Positions 9,307-18,088 are shown, counted from the first letter of the stretch. The stretch: 64,000 bases of DNA from Myxacorys chilensis ATA2-1-KO14 (GCA_019359275.1 JAHHHP010000011.1:1-64000); one strand, 5' to 3'. The notes: generated by a model from the sequence alone, not told the origin. Translations and numbers: made by a program.

Positions 9307-10476
9307 ATGACTTCATCTCAACCTTCACCAACAAATGGCGTTGCAAAGCAGTTTCCCGAAGGGGATAATCGCAAGATCCGGTATGCCGTTGTTGGGCTAG
9401 GCTGGTTTGCTCAAGAGGCCGCAATGCCCGCGTTTGCTCAAGCTGAAAACTCAGAACTGGTTGCCCTCGTTTCTGATGATCCAGTCAAGCTGAAGGAACT
9501 CAGCCAGAAATATGGGGTGCAGCACACCTATTCCTACAAAGAGTACGAGGACTGTTTAACCAGTGGCGAAGTAGATGCAGTTTACATTGCGCTTCCTAAT
9601 CATTTGCATTGCGAATACACGGTAAGAGCCGCAAACCAGGCAATTCATGTGCTGTGTGAAAAACCAATGGCAACGACGGAAGATGAGTGTAACCAGATGA
9701 TTCATGCCTGCGAAAGTAATGGTGTGAAGCTGATGATTGCTTACCGTCTGCATCTTGATCCTGCTAATTTGCAAGCGGTTGAGGTCGTGCGATCGGGACA
9801 GATTGGTGAACCGCGTATCTTTAACTCGGTTTTCACCCAACAAGTGACAGACGAGAGCAACATTCGCCTGCAAGAAGTGACCGGAGGCGGCACGATCGAT
9901 GACATTGGAGTTTACTGCATTAATGCAGCGCGGTATCTATTTAAGAGTGAGCCGATCGAGGTGTTTGCGGTTGCTGCTAATAAAGGCGAACAGCGGTTTG
10001 CTGAAGTAGACGAGATGACCAGTGCGATTCTGCGCTTTCCCAATGAGCAACTGGCAACGTTTACCGTCAGTTTTGGTGCAGCTCAAGTTTCCACTTATCA
10101 AATTGTTGGGACGAAGGGAGATTTGCGGTTAGACCCTGCTTACGCTTGGTTTGGTGAACTGAAACACTACCTGACTATTAACGGTGAGACTCAGGAGCGC
10201 ACTTTTCCACCACACAGCCAACTTGCTGCTGAGTTTACCTACTTCTCAGATTGCATCCTTCAAAACAAAGACCCAGAACCATCAGGCATGGAGGGGTTGA
10301 ATGATGTTCGCATTATTCGTGCTCTTGACCACTCGATTCAGGTCGGTACATTTGTGCGGCTCAATAACCGCGATCGCGACCAGTATCCTACTGCTGACCA
10401 AGCCATTCAACGTCCTCCTACTGAGGAAAAACCAGACCTGACTCATGCTGCTAGTCCTGGTGGAGGAAAGCTGTAA
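9307..10476 (+). CDS. Gfo/Idh/MocA family oxidoreductase
   Basis: A 389-residue NAD(P)-dependent oxidoreductase. The Rossmann start RYAVVGLGWFAQ is at about 25-36, the conserved EKP is at 118-120 in VLCEKPMAT, and the C-terminal GFO/IDH/MocA sheet domain follows from about 150, with GGGTIDDIGVYCINAARYLF near 200. The organisation resembles glucose-fructose oxidoreductase-like enzymes. Substrate is unknown, probably a sugar or sugar derivative. The start is well set by CTGGAGG upstream of the ATG. The last 40 residues are hydrophilic and Pro-rich. Confidence 0.92.
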   Translation: MTSSQPSPTNGVAKQFPEGDNRKIRYAVVGLGWFAQEAAMPAFAQAENSELVALVSDDPVKLKELSQKYGVQHTYSYKEYEDCLTSGEVDAVYIALPNHLHCEYTVRAANQAIHVLCEKPMATTEDECNQMIHACESNGVKLMIAYRLHLDPANLQAVEVVRSGQIGEPRIFNSVFTQQVTDESNIRLQEVTGGGTIDDIGVYCINAARYLFKSEPIEVFAVAANKGEQRFAEVDEMTSAILRFPNEQLATFTVSFGAAQVSTYQIVGTKGDLRLDPAYAWFGELKHYLTINGETQERTFPPHSQLAAEFTYFSDCILQNKDPEPSGMEGLNDVRIIRALDHSIQVGTFVRLNNRDRDQYPTADQAIQRPPTEEKPDLTHAASPGGGKL

Positions 10477-10521
10477 AGCCGATTATGGCTCAGGGATCTT
10501 GCTTCACATCGTCAGTCAATC

Positions 10522-11004
10522 GTGATTCAAGCATCAACACTTATGCATCTGTACAGCCCTGAATTTTTAACGGGAACGTCCATTCCCTTCGAGTACACCT
10601 GTGATGGTAAAAATCATTCGCCTCCGCTCACTTGGGAAGACCCACCCAATGGGACACAGAGTTTTGCCTTGATTGTTAGTGATCCAGACGCTCCTAATGG
10701 AACGTTCACTCACTGGGTTCTCTACAACTTGCCTGCGGATCTGCGGCAGTTGCCAGAAAGAATCCCAAACCAAGATACTCTATCCGATGGCAGCAGACAG
10801 GGCAAAAACGATTTTGATCAGGTTGGGTTTGGTGGCCCCTGTCCACCCAATGGCACCCATCGTTATTTCTTCAAACTCTATGCCCTAGACCAACCCCTCA
10901 ATGTCGCTTCAGGCGCGAGTAAAGAAGAGGTTTTACAGGCTATGGAGAGCCATGTACTGGACGCTGTGGAATTGATGGGGCTTTACGGCAGAGCAAATTT
11001 CTAG
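10522..11004 (+). CDS. YbhB/YbcL family PEBP-like (Raf kinase inhibitor-like) protein
   Basis: A 160-residue phosphatidylethanolamine-binding-protein fold member. The two family signatures are visible: DPDAPNGTFTHWVLYNLP and GPCPPNGTHRYFFKLYALD. The bacterial biochemical role is not settled, so I give only the family. GTG at 10522 is the longest start; an ATG at 10543 (MHLYSPEF) is equally plausible and closer to the usual family N-terminus. It follows the oxidoreductase by 45 bases on the same strand. Confidence 0.9.
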   Translation: MIQASTLMHLYSPEFLTGTSIPFEYTCDGKNHSPPLTWEDPPNGTQSFALIVSDPDAPNGTFTHWVLYNLPADLRQLPERIPNQDTLSDGSRQGKNDFDQVGFGGPCPPNGTHRYFFKLYALDQPLNVASGASKEEVLQAMESHVLDAVELMGLYGRANF

Positions 11005-11060
11005 AACCTACTTTTTTCGATCAGCACGAAAATTTTCAGGAGCACACACGATAAAAGCAA

Positions 11061-11249
11061 ATGGAAGAGCATGAACGGTTTCAGGCATTAATTGCAGAAC
11101 AAGCCAGACTGCTGAATCACATCAAAGCACTGCTACAGCGCATCAAAGAGCTAGTAGCTTTTCTTGAAAAGTCCTATGACCAACAGCCGATGTGTATGAG
11201 TTCTAGTTGCTGTCGTAATCTTGACGATACAAACTCACCTCGTTCCTAA
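11061..11249 (+). CDS. Small coiled-coil protein with Cys cluster, hypothetical
   Basis: A 62-residue frame. Residues 5-43 have a strong amphipathic heptad pattern (EQARLLNHIKALLQRIKELV), and the tail carries MCMSSSCCRN, which could bind metal. I recognise no family. The ribosome site is weak. It lies between two + strand genes and its codon use resembles them, which is the reason to keep it. Confidence 0.4.
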   Translation: MEEHERFQALIAEQARLLNHIKALLQRIKELVAFLEKSYDQQPMCMSSSCCRNLDDTNSPRS

Positions 11250-11306
11250 GGCTCTGAATCTTGCTAAAACTAACGGTTTCAAAGTAGTTGACAACGGAGT
11301 TGAATC

Positions 11307-11365
11307 ATGAGCGAGAAAAAGCTGGCAAATGAAGTGGCGATCGTTACAGGTTCCGACTCAGAGAG
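11307..11365 (+). pseudogene. Stub of an SDR gene (N-terminal relic)
   Basis: The frame beginning at 11307 encodes MSEKKLANEVAIVTGSDS, an almost perfect start of a glucose-1-dehydrogenase-like SDR up to the TGSxSG nucleotide loop. After that the similarity stops at once. The frame runs on without a stop into the hydrolase at 11421, so a gene caller may fuse them. I read it as a deletion relic. Confidence 0.55.
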
Positions 11366-11420
11366 TGGATGGTGGACTGATGCAAAACATGGGTCAGAAG
11401 GCCTAAGGAAAGCAGCAATC

Positions 11421-12152
11421 ATGAACAGTACATCCAAGCAGACGCATGAAGAATCCTTGGTGCAAGTGCCAGCAGGTTCAGTTGTGCTAGAAGGAAATTT
11501 GAGTATCCCAGTGAATGCGATCGGCGTTGTGCTATTTGCTCACGGTAGCGGCAGTAGTCGGCACAGTCCCCGCAATCGTGATGTAGCAGAAACCCTGCAA
11601 GCGGCAGGACTGGCAACGCTGCTGATCGATTTGCTGACTGCTGAAGAAGAAGCCGTTGATAGTCGTACCAAAAAGTTGCGTTTTGACATTGCGTTGTTGC
11701 GCGATCGCTTAATAAGTGCGATTGACTGGCTGACGCAAAACCCCAATACCCGCGATCTTCCAATCGGTTGTTTTGGAGCCAGTACCGGAGCAGCAGGCGC
11801 ATTAATGGCAGCCGCAGAACGTCCAGAGATAGTTCATGCGGTGGTATCGAGGGGAGGTCGTCCAGATCTAGCAGAACCTGTTCTCGATCGCGTTCAGGCT
11901 CCAACCTTGCTGATTGTAGGGGGGAATGACCCAAGCGTCATTGACCTCAATCAACAAACAATGGCGCATCTTCTTTGCGAAAAGCAGCTTGAGATTGTCC
12001 CTAATGCCACTCACTTATTTGAAGAGCCGGGGGCACTCTCCGAGGTTGCGCGATTAGCGGGACTTTGGTTTCAACGTCACCTCCTGCCACCGAAAGAACT
12101 GGGACCTCACCTGACCAGTTTGGATGAAGAGGGCAACCGAGAAGAATTATGA
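11421..12152 (+). CDS. Alpha/beta hydrolase, dienelactone hydrolase-like
   Basis: A 243-residue hydrolase. The oxyanion strand LFAHGSGSSRHSPRN is near 38-52; the nucleophile is Ser121 in FGASTGAAG (G-x-S-x-G), Asp170 lies in VGGNDPS and His198 in NATHLFEEPG, completing a catalytic triad. Related genes often sit beside phosphoribosyltransferase or stress genes; the substrate is unknown. I chose the ATG at 11421, with TAAGGAAA upstream, because the 38 codons before it derive from an SDR gene and not from hydrolases. The stop overlaps a short downstream frame by four bases (ATGA). Confidence 0.85.
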   Translation: MNSTSKQTHEESLVQVPAGSVVLEGNLSIPVNAIGVVLFAHGSGSSRHSPRNRDVAETLQAAGLATLLIDLLTAEEEAVDSRTKKLRFDIALLRDRLISAIDWLTQNPNTRDLPIGCFGASTGAAGALMAAAERPEIVHAVVSRGGRPDLAEPVLDRVQAPTLLIVGGNDPSVIDLNQQTMAHLLCEKQLEIVPNATHLFEEPGALSEVARLAGLWFQRHLLPPKELGPHLTSLDEEGNREEL

Positions 12153-12286
12153 CTGCTGAGCGCCCACTGTACCAAAGTGAACTGAGCCTGTCAGACGCGG
12201 CTGAAGAATTGGGCAAAAAGGCGTTGCAGTTGCGTTTCAAACACTACCCAATTAAAAGCGCTTTCGGCGGTGAAGGGCGCGAGTAA
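12149..12286 (+). CDS. Short frame overlapping the hydrolase stop, hypothetical
   Basis: A 45-codon frame whose ATG overlaps the hydrolase stop (ATGA), the arrangement of a translationally coupled gene. The product is rich in Leu, Glu and Lys (SLSDAAEELGKKALQLRF) and could be helical. I do not recognise it. It might be the start of a gene that was later truncated, since nothing homologous follows the TAA. Confidence 0.35.
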   Translation: MTAERPLYQSELSLSDAAEELGKKALQLRFKHYPIKSAFGGEGRE

Positions 12287-12522
12287 TTATCGTTTGCAGT
12301 TGCCGCTTTCATGGCCCGTCGGACTGGGTAGGCGTTAGGCAACAAATAGCTTGGTCTTGACACTGCTAAGCAGGGAGATTGTTGCCAGCTATCCTTCTCG
12401 CCCAATTGCACCTATCAAGGAGAGGTTTTGTCCGGGATGGCGGGGACACTCGCTGTAGTGACAGAAGCCTTACTGAGTGCTCTATTTTTGCTCAATTGGG
12501 TTTGGTAGGGCTGAGTTAGCAA

Positions 12523-13338
12523 CTACTCATCGGTAAAAGCTTTTGTGTGGGCAGCGTGGGCAGCAATCCGGTCAACAAATCCTGGCATCAATAATTTTGC
12601 CCAGGGAATCACTTTGCCTTTGATTGTCATGAGGTGTTCGCGTTTCCGTCGTTCTATTGCCCAAACAATCTGACGGACACATTCATCCACCGACATGTTG
12701 CCCTGACTTTCATCACGCGGACTTCGCCCTAACGTTTTTCCATCGGCTCCTAAAGCACGTTGCCGGATGTCCGTTGCTACAAATCCCGGGGATATGACTA
12801 GCACATCGACCCCCGTTCCTTGCAATTCAATTCGGAGCGTATCAAAGAAGCTTTGCATTGCGTGTTTACTCGCAACATAGCCGGAACGAGTCGGAACAGC
12901 CGTTTTGCCAGAAAGGGAGGAGATTGCCACTAGTAGCCCTCGGCTTGCTTTCAAGTGAGGCAAAGCAAAGTGAGTGCAGTAAACAGCACCGAGGTAATTC
13001 ACCTGCATCACTTGTTCAAAGATGGTGAGGTCTGTTACCTGGTCAAAAGGTGTCAGCATAGAAATTCCGGCATTGTTGATTAGAAGGTCAATCTGCCCAA
13101 ACGCTGCGATCGCTTTTTCAACTAATTGCTGACAATCCTTAGGTTGAGTCACATCTGTAGGAACTGCGATCGCCTTTCCTCCAGCTTCAGTGCAGGCACG
13201 AACCACGTCTTCCAAGGCAGTTTGATTCCGAGCTGCCAGAGCTAGATTTGCGCCTTGATGAGCCAGCATCAGGGCAAGCGATCGTCCAATTCCAGCCGAT
13301 GCACCCGTCAGAACGATTGTTTTATTCAAAAAGGTCAT
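12523..13338 (-). CDS. SDR family oxidoreductase
   Basis: A 271-residue short-chain dehydrogenase/reductase. It has TGASAGIG at 11-18, the NAG motif in LLINNAGISM, a Ser in AISSLSGK and the active-site YVASK. The C-terminal extension (about 240-271) contains a hydrophobic stretch, as in membrane-associated SDRs such as retinol or 3-ketosphinganine reductase types. It lies 32 bases downstream of the carotenoid oxygenase gene on the same strand, so it may reduce or oxidise the aldehyde that enzyme releases. That link is inference from position. Confidence 0.88.
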   Translation of the reverse strand: MTFLNKTIVLTGASAGIGRSLALMLAHQGANLALAARNQTALEDVVRACTEAGGKAIAVPTDVTQPKDCQQLVEKAIAAFGQIDLLINNAGISMLTPFDQVTDLTIFEQVMQVNYLGAVYCTHFALPHLKASRGLLVAISSLSGKTAVPTRSGYVASKHAMQSFFDTLRIELQGTGVDVLVISPGFVATDIRQRALGADGKTLGRSPRDESQGNMSVDECVRQIVWAIERRKREHLMTIKGKVIPWAKLLMPGFVDRIAAHAAHTKAFTDE

Positions 13339-13370
13339 GGCTTTACTCCAAAATTCTCAGCCCAAAATTC

Positions 13371-14783
13371 TCAGCAATGTAGAAATGAAACCCAAGTGCC
13401 ATGAAAGCCATAGGGAACCCGCTGCGGTATTGAAATGCGGGCGATCGCCTCATCAGTCATTGATTGAGTACTAACGATGACTAACTCAGATGTATCCTGA
13501 GCTTCGTCATGCACAAACGTCATCAGCCACCCATCATCCTCAACGGTCGAGCCTGGTCGTGGCACAAATACGCCCTCCCCACCGTACCGTCCTCTGCCAA
13601 ATGAATGGACTTGGACGCTTTGATGATCCAGGTCAACCTTAAGTAAACCATCAAATTTCGGCATTTCGGTTGGGGCACTCTTACCAGCGTAGCCATAGCG
13701 GGTCTGTCGTCCCAAATACTGTTCATTAATGCGAGGAAATTCGCAGGGGCGATCGTCCAGTGTTTGCTCCTGCACCGTTCCTGTCTTTAAGTTGAACCGC
13801 CATTGATACAGCAAGGGCACATCACTTTCAATCTGCCGATTATCTCCCTCATGAGAACCGGGAGACGCACCTAAGATACTGGTACTGCCCATCCGACAGG
13901 CAATCAAAACAATGTCATCTCCCGCTTCATAGGCATTGAGGGTATGGAAGACATAGCAACTCGACGCTTCAAACCAGCGAATTGCTTGAGGATCGCCATG
14001 CCGGGGCAGAATTCCAAATCGACTAGGGCGATCGCGCTCGAAGGCAAAAGCAGGTTCTCCCCGCTGGAGCCGTTCCAAGCGGAATGTCAGTGGCAAGTCC
14101 ATAAAGATGGTGTAGTGCTCTGTGATGGCAAAATCATGCATCATTACCCCCACAGGCAGATCGATCGGGACGGTTTGCACCAGTTCTCCTGTAGGAGAAA
14201 CGACACTGTATTTGACGTAGGGCGGTTGAGCGAGGAAATAGCCAAAGAACATCATTTCCCCCGTCACTGGATCTACTTTAGGATGGGCAGTTACGGGGGA
14301 AGTCAGCTTGTCGTTAAAGGTGTGAGAACCGATCGTGTCTAAGCTAGGCAGATCAATCGCGTGAGGTGCACCCCCTTCCCAAAGTGCAAGCAGGCGTTTA
14401 CTCTCATGGGGGAACTGCTTCGCACCGCAATGCCACACGAGAGCCGTATTCGCGACATTCTTGAAGCCTGCTTGTGAAGGTTCTAGCAACCCGCCAAACA
14501 ATGCTCGTCCTGCTTGCCGCTCTTGCTCAAATCCCCCAGTCCGGATATAGCGATTGCGGTAGCTTGCCTTGCCGTTTTGGATGTGAACGCCATGTAGCAT
14601 CCCATCGCCATCAAACCAGTGGTAACGTCCCAACGGTGGAAATTGGGGATTGGGTCCGTTGCGAACAAACATGCCATTCAGTTCAGGGGGTAACTCACCC
14701 AGGACTGGCAATTCATCAACAGTTAACTCGGTTTGAACGGGAGCAAAGTTACCTGAAAGGTAAGGATTGAGAGTGGCTGCCAT
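13371..14783 (-). CDS. Carotenoid (apocarotenoid) cleavage oxygenase
   Basis: A 470-residue member of the RPE65/carotenoid oxygenase family (485 if the ATG at 14828 is used). The four histidines that bind Fe(II) are visible in the contexts VTAHPKVDP, MMHDFAITEHY, YVFHTLNAYE and YGFHGTWVSF. The N-terminal signature is NGMFVRNGPNPQFPPLGRYH, followed by HWFDGDGMLHG. These enzymes split carotenoids or apocarotenoids into aldehydes. Length fits the family. I chose MAATLNPYL at 14783 because it begins at the family N-terminus; the extra 15 residues are basic and atypical. The SDR gene behind it is probably co-transcribed. Confidence 0.93.
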   Translation of the reverse strand: MAATLNPYLSGNFAPVQTELTVDELPVLGELPPELNGMFVRNGPNPQFPPLGRYHWFDGDGMLHGVHIQNGKASYRNRYIRTGGFEQERQAGRALFGGLLEPSQAGFKNVANTALVWHCGAKQFPHESKRLLALWEGGAPHAIDLPSLDTIGSHTFNDKLTSPVTAHPKVDPVTGEMMFFGYFLAQPPYVKYSVVSPTGELVQTVPIDLPVGVMMHDFAITEHYTIFMDLPLTFRLERLQRGEPAFAFERDRPSRFGILPRHGDPQAIRWFEASSCYVFHTLNAYEAGDDIVLIACRMGSTSILGASPGSHEGDNRQIESDVPLLYQWRFNLKTGTVQEQTLDDRPCEFPRINEQYLGRQTRYGYAGKSAPTEMPKFDGLLKVDLDHQSVQVHSFGRGRYGGEGVFVPRPGSTVEDDGWLMTFVHDEAQDTSELVIVSTQSMTDEAIARISIPQRVPYGFHGTWVSFLHC

Positions 14784-15071
14784 GCGTTTGAAAAATAACT
14801 TGCTTCTCTCTTGTAGCAGAAACGCCAATTTTGGGGATTAGATATCCTACAAACTCGCCTTCTTTCATTGATCTAATCTTCTAGCCATGAACTGGTTGAA
14901 AAGATGAGGTGATCAACAATCTTATTCTGTTGACACCAACGCTCTCCAAAAATGAGCACTAGACTAGAATTAGAACACGATTTTTTACACCAACCTTGGG
15001 TCGCAGTGCGATGTCCTGTTTGTTCGCTACCGAAACAGGAGCAAACTACGAACAAGAAGGAGATTGTCATC

Positions 15072-16118
15072 ATGGTCAACTTTGCACCCCAGAGCGCAGA
15101 ACCGATTAGTACAAGCCAGCTTCAGGGTGATCCTGCCGTTGCCAGATCTACGTCTGAGCGTCATCCGCCCTCCATCTTTGCAGGAACATCACAAGGATTG
15201 TATATTCTCGACTCTGAACCCCGACTGGAACTTGAAGAGAATTCAATTACTGCCTTGGCAATACAGGGAAGGGAACTTTGGGTGATTAGCGCAGAGCGCA
15301 ACTCCGAAGGAACCGTCGCTCATAAGGCAGTGTGGCAGCGCTCTGCTGAAGGGGAGTGGTTGACTGTCGCCTCTGAGAATCAGCACCGCTTCAATTGTCT
15401 ACTTCCGATCGATCAAACAATTTTAATTGGGACGTCAGAGGCACACCTGATGCAGATTAGAAATGGGACGATTCAGTACCTTGACAGTTTTGATCACGCG
15501 GAGGGGCGTAAGGCGTGGTATACGCCTTGGGGCGGTGCACCAGACGTGAGATCTCTAGCAGCCAGTTCTTCTGACGATCTGTATGTGAATGTGCATGTGG
15601 GCGGTATCTTGAGATCACAAGACCAGGGGCAATCTTGGCAACCGACGCTCGATCTCCACGCCGATGTGCATGAAGTCAAAACCATAGCTGAGCGCCCCAA
15701 TCTTGTACTCGCAGCCACTGCTGAAGGACTTGCTTGGAGCGAAGATCACGGGGAGTCTTGGCAGTTCAATCGCGCAAATCTTCATGCGACCTATGCCCGA
15801 GCGATCGCTCTATGCAGCGATAACAGCGAAGTAACGATTTTGATGAGTGTCTCTTTGGGTCCACGAGGCGGAAAGGCCGCGCTTTATCGTCGGTCGTTGA
15901 ATCAACCAGGAACTTTCGAGAAATGCCATCAAGGGCTGCCAGAGTGGTTTTCGGACAATATCAACACAGGATGCCTAACGGCTTGGGGAAATTGGGTGGT
16001 ATTTGGAACCCAAACGGGGCAACTCTTCCGATCGCACGATGCGGGTTTAACCTGGGAACCCATTGCATCCGGTCTTGCACCCATTAGTTGCCTCAGTTTG
16101 GCATCGCCAAGGGGATGA
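15072..16118 (+). CDS. Asp-box/BNR repeat propeller protein
   Basis: A 348-residue protein built of repeated Asp-box (BNR) motifs: RSQDQGQSWQP, WSEDHGESWQF and RSHDAGLTWEP, each of the S-x-D-x-G-x-x-W type. The FAGTSQGLYI type strands mark propeller blades. It resembles sialidase-like or Ycf48-like propellers but I see no catalytic set, so the function is open; it may be a binding scaffold. The start at 15072 has AAGGAG nine bases upstream. The frame is open back to an ATG at 14952, but those 40 residues (with CPVCSLPK) lack a ribosome site and are less convincing. Confidence 0.8.
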   Translation: MVNFAPQSAEPISTSQLQGDPAVARSTSERHPPSIFAGTSQGLYILDSEPRLELEENSITALAIQGRELWVISAERNSEGTVAHKAVWQRSAEGEWLTVASENQHRFNCLLPIDQTILIGTSEAHLMQIRNGTIQYLDSFDHAEGRKAWYTPWGGAPDVRSLAASSSDDLYVNVHVGGILRSQDQGQSWQPTLDLHADVHEVKTIAERPNLVLAATAEGLAWSEDHGESWQFNRANLHATYARAIALCSDNSEVTILMSVSLGPRGGKAALYRRSLNQPGTFEKCHQGLPEWFSDNINTGCLTAWGNWVVFGTQTGQLFRSHDAGLTWEPIASGLAPISCLSLASPRG

Positions 16119-16255
16119 GGGCTAGCTTGTTCTAGCGTAGGATGGCATATGGACAAAGTGGAGAACCCAGAAAATTTCTAGAAGCTGTTGCAGCAATCAT
16201 TGGGCAGCGGCCTGTCGGTTCATCGATCTGTAAAATTCAACTCAAACCACTGAAA

Positions 16256-17371
16256 ATGGCACTTCCAACAGAAGACTTTACCATCGGGGTTGAAGAAGAA
16301 TATCAAATCATCGATCCCAAGACCCGTGAACTACGATCGCGGCAGCAGCAAATTCTGCCAATTGCAAAAAAAACGCTGGGAGAAGACGTACAACCGGAAG
16401 CTCAGCTTTCGCAAATCGAGATTGCCACGCCGGTTTGTCGATCTCTGTCTGAAGTTCGCGCAGAGCTGATTCACTTTCGGCGAGAACTGATTGCTGCCGC
16501 CGCCAAAGACGGCAATCTGATTGCTGCCGCTGGGACCCATCCGTTTTCTGAGTGGAAGCAACAGCAAATCGCCCCCAAAGAACGGTATCAAGGGTTGATG
16601 CGAGACTACCAACAACTGACTCGCGAACTCATGATCTTTGGCTGTCATGTCCACGTCGGCATTAGCGATCCGGAGATGGCAATCCAGGTGATGAACCGGA
16701 CACGAGTTTGGCTAGCACCGATACTGGCGCTCACCGCTTCCTCGCCCTTCTGGTTTGGGACCGATACTGGATATGCCAGTTATCGCACGGAGATTTGGGG
16801 GAGATGGCCCATCTCCGGTCCGCCGTTAATTTTCTCTTCACACGCTGAATATCAAGCGCTTATTGAAGCCTTGGTCGCCACTGGAAGTGTAGAAGAAGCG
16901 ACAAAGATTTACTGGGATGTCCGATTATCCGAACGGTTCCCAACCGTCGAGTTTCGCGTTACCGATGTCGCTATGACCGTGGATGAAGCGGTCATGGTTG
17001 CGGGATTGGTGCGTGCTTTGGCACGAACTTGTTACGAACAAGCACTTGCAGAAAAACCATTCCCAGCCACACGCCATGAACTGATCCGCGCTGCCCACTG
17101 GCGTGCTGCACGCTATGGATTAGAGACAGAACTCATCGATGTCGAGGTTATGCGTGCCGTTCCAGCCCGCGAACTCATTGAGAAGCTTTTAGCCTTTGTG
17201 CGCCCATCACTAGAAGCGCATGGAGACTGGGACGAAGTTTCATCGATCGTGCGGAAGACGATGCAGCAAGGCAACGGCGCAAGGCGGCAGCGGGAAGTTT
17301 ATAAGCGTACTGGACGATTGGAGGATGTGGTTGATTTCATCGTCGCCCAGACAAGGGAGGGGATTGATTAG
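16256..17371 (+). CDS. Carboxylate-amine ligase, YbdK/glutamate-cysteine ligase 2 family
   Basis: A 371-residue ATP-grasp-like ligase of the GCS2/YbdK family. Key signatures are TIGVEEEYQIIDP at the N-terminus, GCHVHVGISD near 130 and RFPTVEFRVTDVAMT near 220. Family members make gamma-glutamyl amides or gamma-glutamylcysteine; the exact product is not certain. In cyanobacteria related proteins may act in glutathione synthesis, though the main cyanobacterial enzyme is a separate group. I chose the ATG at 16256 because the preceding 38 in-frame codons from 16142 show no family similarity. Confidence 0.88.
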   Translation: MALPTEDFTIGVEEEYQIIDPKTRELRSRQQQILPIAKKTLGEDVQPEAQLSQIEIATPVCRSLSEVRAELIHFRRELIAAAAKDGNLIAAAGTHPFSEWKQQQIAPKERYQGLMRDYQQLTRELMIFGCHVHVGISDPEMAIQVMNRTRVWLAPILALTASSPFWFGTDTGYASYRTEIWGRWPISGPPLIFSSHAEYQALIEALVATGSVEEATKIYWDVRLSERFPTVEFRVTDVAMTVDEAVMVAGLVRALARTCYEQALAEKPFPATRHELIRAAHWRAARYGLETELIDVEVMRAVPARELIEKLLAFVRPSLEAHGDWDEVSSIVRKTMQQGNGARRQREVYKRTGRLEDVVDFIVAQTREGID

Positions 17372-17421
17372 ACTTGTTGGGAAATAAGGGGTAATAACTA
17401 GCAGTTCCCTAAGTTCTATTC

Positions 17422-17655
17422 ATGCTAAATCTGGAGCGCATCTTCCAACAAGACCGTCTGCTACGGGCAATGACAGGACTTCACTGCAAAGCATTTGAGG
17501 CACTCCTGCCAAGTTTTGCCGCCGCCTGCGAGCAACGTTGGCTCAAAGCAGATGTACAACGCAAGCGTGCTGTGGGAGGAGGACGAAACACAGCTTGTTG
17601 CTCGTCCTTCACTCCAGCAGAAAGCGCATCCTTGGCAACAGCGTACTTACAATAG
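17422..17655 (+). pseudogene. IS5-type transposase N-terminal fragment
   Basis: The first 50 codons read as the N-terminus of a cyanobacterial IS5-group transposase: MLNLERIFQQDRLLRAMTGL, then AFEALLPSF and KRAVGGGR. After GGGR the similarity ends in a frame change, and the DDE catalytic domain is missing. This is a dead fragment. Confidence 0.65.
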
Positions 17656-17755
17656 AGTCCGCTCAACATCCCACGAAAAAGGCTACCTGCGATCGCCCAT
17701 TGGCATCTAAACCGCTTGAATGAACTTTGTTTGCTTTAATCAGAAAACAGCGTAC

Positions 17756-17805
17756 AAGCCTGCTGGGAGTTGGCCATGAGTCATGGCTTTTAGAGGTGCG
17801 GGCTT
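17756..17805. repeat. Nested inverted repeat
   Basis: An outer stem AAGCCTGC/GCGGGCTT (one G-T pair) at 17756-17763 and 17798-17805 encloses a 15-base near-perfect palindrome GCCATGA-G-TCATGGC at 17773-17787. It could be a transcript terminator for the IS fragment, an IS end or an operator. No T-run follows. Confidence 0.5.
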
Positions 17806-17962
17806 ATGGTTCACCCGAATTTATTAGAGATAGCATCTACTACTGAAGGCTTATTCATCAAATCCCGGTGCTGAGTGCGAAATCTACTCGTGACAATGCT
17901 CAATGGATGAACCTATAGAGAGAGGTTCTTTTTATCGTGTCTTTAGAAACTGTATGCAATCC

Positions 17963-18005
17963 CTTTAGATTGCCAGAACAGGGCTGCTCTAATCTAAAGA
18001 GCAGC
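17963..18005 (+). promoter_or_regulatory. Overlapping alternative hairpins upstream of rtcB
   Basis: Stem A pairs CTTTAGATT (17963-17971) with AATCTAAAG (17991-17999), nine perfect pairs with a 19-base loop. Stem B pairs GCTGCTCT (17983-17990) with AGAGCAGC (17998-18005), eight perfect pairs with a seven-base loop. They share bases 17998-17999, so they compete, or with small trimming form an H-type pseudoknot because the 5' arm of B lies in the loop of A. The element ends 83 bases before the rtcB start. A leader switch is inference. Confidence 0.5.
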
Positions 18006-18088
18006 TTTGAGTCAGGTGTGATGATTCAGAATCAGGCACTTCTATCTACGAATGAAGACCCCCTTCGCTCAGTCCACGAGGTGAAGTC

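Larger units (their letters stand above)
17656..18088. other. Leader region upstream of the RNA-repair operon
   Basis: About 430 bases without a gene. It holds the structured elements listed separately at 17756-17805 and 17963-18005, and the GAGGTGAA ribosome site of rtcB near 18078. The promoter of the rtc operon probably lies here. Confidence 0.5.

Noticed and set aside
11419..11934. A 171-codon minus-strand frame opposite the hydrolase
   Set aside because: The + strand has an intact catalytic triad and ribosome site; the minus frame has no recognisable content.
1..17880. A shared motif TTCATCAAATC near 13 and 17852, with a similar stretch near 2985
   Set aside because: The match covers only about 11 bases and the flanks differ, so I could not support a dispersed repeat.
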